Below, piece by piece: positions 62,658 through 64,000 of a stretch of DNA of 64,000 bases; the stretch's first letter is position 1; the number at the start of each line of letters is the position of its first letter. The DNA is from Marnyiella aurantia (GTDB lineage Bacteria; Bacteroidota; Bacteroidia; Flavobacteriales; Weeksellaceae). Made by a program: the position numbers and the translations under genes. The DNA is taken from positions 2,108,001 to 2,172,000 of the forward strand of contig NZ_CP059472.1 in NCBI RefSeq assembly GCF_014041915.1, in the 5' to 3' direction. The notes beneath the pieces were generated by a model, which was not told the DNA's origin, did not search any database, and worked only from the letters and a program-made list of their open reading frames with translations.

Positions 62658-63719
62658 CTAATTTCCAAAAAGAAGGATCACGGCTCCTGTAATCACAAGG
62701 TTAAGCAATGCAAGTGGAATTAAAGTTTTCCAACCTAAATGCATCAGCTGGTCATACCGGAATCTCGGGATGGTCCATCGAATCCACATAAATATCATGA
62801 TACCAATGATTGCTTTAGACAGAATAGACAGGATACTAAAGATCCCAGCGACGTTTTCGCCCCAGTTTTCTGCCACCCATCCCATTCCCGGGTAATTGAA
62901 TCCACCAAAGAACAGTGTTGCGATAAGCGCGTTGGAGATAAACATATTCACATATTCACCAAACATGTACATTCCAAAGTTCATGGATGAGTATTCCGTC
63001 ATATAACCGTTTACAAGCTCCGATTCACATTCCGGTAAATCGAATGGATGACGGTTCGTTTCTGCCATTGCAGCTACAAAAAAGATGATGAATGCTAAAG
63101 GCTGGTATAGGATGTTCCAATTGAAACCGTCAACTGCGAAAAGTCCCCAAAGTTTACCCGAACCCTGATCCATTACAATTTTGTTCAGGTCCAGGCTACC
63201 GCTCATCATAATGATGGACAGAAGGGAAAGACCCATGGCCAGTTCATAGGAAATCATCTGCGACGACGCGCGTATGGCTCCGATAAGCGAATATTTATTG
63301 TTGGAAGCCCATCCACCGATCATCATTCCATAAACACCGATGGAAACCATTCCTATCAGGAAGAGTACACCTACGTCAATGTTTGCAATCTGAAGGCTGA
63401 AGGATTCTCCGCCAATATTAAGTGTATTGCCCCATGGGATTACCGCACCCGTAACCAATGCAATGAACATGGTGATAGACGGTCCCAGGATGAAAAGAAA
63501 CTTCTCGGCACCTGCCGGGATAAATCCTTCCTTAAAAAAAAGCTTACCACCATCTGCAAGTGGCTGCAGCAAACCGAAAGGTCCTGCTCTGTTTGGTCCG
63601 ATACGGTCCTGAAGGGCTGCCGCAAGTTTACGCTCGCCCCAGGTTGAATAGGCTGCTATTCCCAATGACACCGCGAATAATGCGATAACAAGTATAATTT
63701 TAAATGTGATTAATTCCAT
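62658..63719 (-). CDS. nuoH: NADH-quinone oxidoreductase subunit H
   Basis: Membrane subunit forming the quinone chamber (ND1 homolog). 353 residues, eight helices. Conserved: GERKLAAALQDRIGPNRAGPFGLLQPLADGGKLFFKE (quinone-binding amphipathic loop, read as RIGPNRAGPFGLLQPLADG), ETNRHPFDLPECESELVNGY, and MWIRWTIPRFRYDQLMHLGWK. It connects nuoG to the membrane genes, 50 bases after the nuoG stop. Confidence 0.96.
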   Translation of the reverse strand: MELITFKIILVIALFAVSLGIAAYSTWGERKLAAALQDRIGPNRAGPFGLLQPLADGGKLFFKEGFIPAGAEKFLFILGPSITMFIALVTGAVIPWGNTLNIGGESFSLQIANIDVGVLFLIGMVSIGVYGMMIGGWASNNKYSLIGAIRASSQMISYELAMGLSLLSIIMMSGSLDLNKIVMDQGSGKLWGLFAVDGFNWNILYQPLAFIIFFVAAMAETNRHPFDLPECESELVNGYMTEYSSMNFGMYMFGEYVNMFISNALIATLFFGGFNYPGMGWVAENWGENVAGIFSILSILSKAIIGIMIFMWIRWTIPRFRYDQLMHLGWKTLIPLALLNLVITGAVILLFGN

Positions 63720-63769
63720 AAATAATGTTCAAAGTTCAGGACTCCTGTGAATCCCTTTCTCACAATTTA

Positions 63770-64000
63770 TTAGTTTTCTGTTTTTTGACCGTCGGCTGTA
63801 CTTATCTCCTTCGCATGCGAATTGCTAAGCAGCGTGTGCTCATCAGCAGGCTTCTGATAATGGTTCAGTGAAATTACCGAGTGGCGTGAAATATGACGCG
63901 GACCTTCAATTGTCCATTGCGAAAGTTCTTTACGGTCGAAACGGCATTCGTTACAGATCCATTCTTCTACCTCGTCATACTGATCTTTTCTGGCTGTAAC
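63770..64000 (-). CDS. nuoG: NADH-quinone oxidoreductase subunit G, C-terminal end (cut by window)
   Basis: Only the last 76 codons are in the window; the gene continues beyond 64000. The frame reads VTARKDQYDEVEEWICNECRF (split as VTARKDQYDEVEEW and ICNECRFDRKEL), then GPRHISRHSVISLNHYQKP, and ends with two stop codons in tandem (TAATAA, stop at 63770-63772). The CNECRFDRKE motif is that of the 2Fe-2S/4Fe-4S protein NuoG of Flavobacteriia, which lacks the large molybdopterin-like domain. The position directly upstream of nuoH supports the assignment. Confidence 0.8.
   Translation of the reverse strand, partial: VTARKDQYDEVEEWICNECRFDRKELSQWTIEGPRHISRHSVISLNHYQKPADEHTLLSNSHAKEISTADGQKTEN

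Overview
The window looks like chromosomal DNA of a member of the Bacteroidota, class Flavobacteriia, most likely in the Chryseobacterium/Kaistella (Weeksellaceae) neighbourhood. The evidence is: promoters of the TTG-N19/20-TAnnTTTG type with almost no Shine-Dalgarno sequences; a surface protein with a type IX secretion (type A) sorting domain; an S46 dipeptidyl-peptidase with DPP11-type residues; a two-chain M16 protease pair; a DUF779/aldehyde dehydrogenase pair; and a nuo operon. I made no database search, so family names rest on motifs and recalled family features.

Layout. 1-4.3 kb: partial M20 amidohydrolase, LURP-one-like protein, recR, two family 2 glycosyltransferases and secG. 4.4-9.3 kb: the M16 protease pair and histidine ammonia-lyase. 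9.4-16.2 kb: uvrC, two cold-shock genes, two tandem thioredoxin-like genes and a UvrD/PcrA helicase. 16.2-18.6 kb is an accessory stretch: an orphan gene of unknown family flanked by two 44-bp repeats, then a DUF3037/HipA-like kinase gene pair. 18.7-27.5 kb: a UbiB-family kinase, an AT-rich two-gene cassette of unknown membrane proteins, polA and a large M16 peptidase. 27.5-35.4 kb: polysaccharide deacetylase, macrodomain protein, DPP11-like peptidase, TfoX-like protein, Zn/Cd-type P-ATPase and two unknown genes. 35.4-40 kb: a leucine-rich T9SS cargo protein and ligA, which carries a frameshift. 40-51 kb: prmA, glycosyltransferases, three tRNAs (Arg, Pro, Ser), a lipoprotein amidase, aspA, a broken RAYT transposase fused upstream of an amidohydrolase, and a Wzx-like flippase. 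51-56.3 kb: ribB(A), mazG, DUF779/aldehyde dehydrogenase and a His-rich lipoprotein pair. 56.4-64 kb: nuoN-M-L-K-J-I-H and the 3' end of nuoG, all on the minus strand.

Most of the window is housekeeping: DNA repair and replication (recR, uvrC, pcrA, polA, ligA), respiration (nuo) and peptide or amino-acid catabolism (M16, S46, M20, hutH, aspA). These suit a protein-degrading aerobe. Glycosyltransferases, a deacetylase and a flippase for surface polysaccharide are scattered between them.

The most interesting points are: (a) the HipA-like kinase/DUF3037 module beside the repeat-flanked orphan gene; (b) the RAYT remnant whose palindromes supply the stop codon of one gene and part of the signal-peptide coding region of the next; (c) the +1 frameshift in the zinc finger of the essential ligase; (d) a RibBA whose GTP cyclohydrolase half has lost its zinc cysteines; (e) promoter -7 boxes placed 4-5 bases from the start codon of the repair/replication genes recR, uvrC and polA. 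I saw no CRISPR array, rRNA, prophage or intact insertion sequence.
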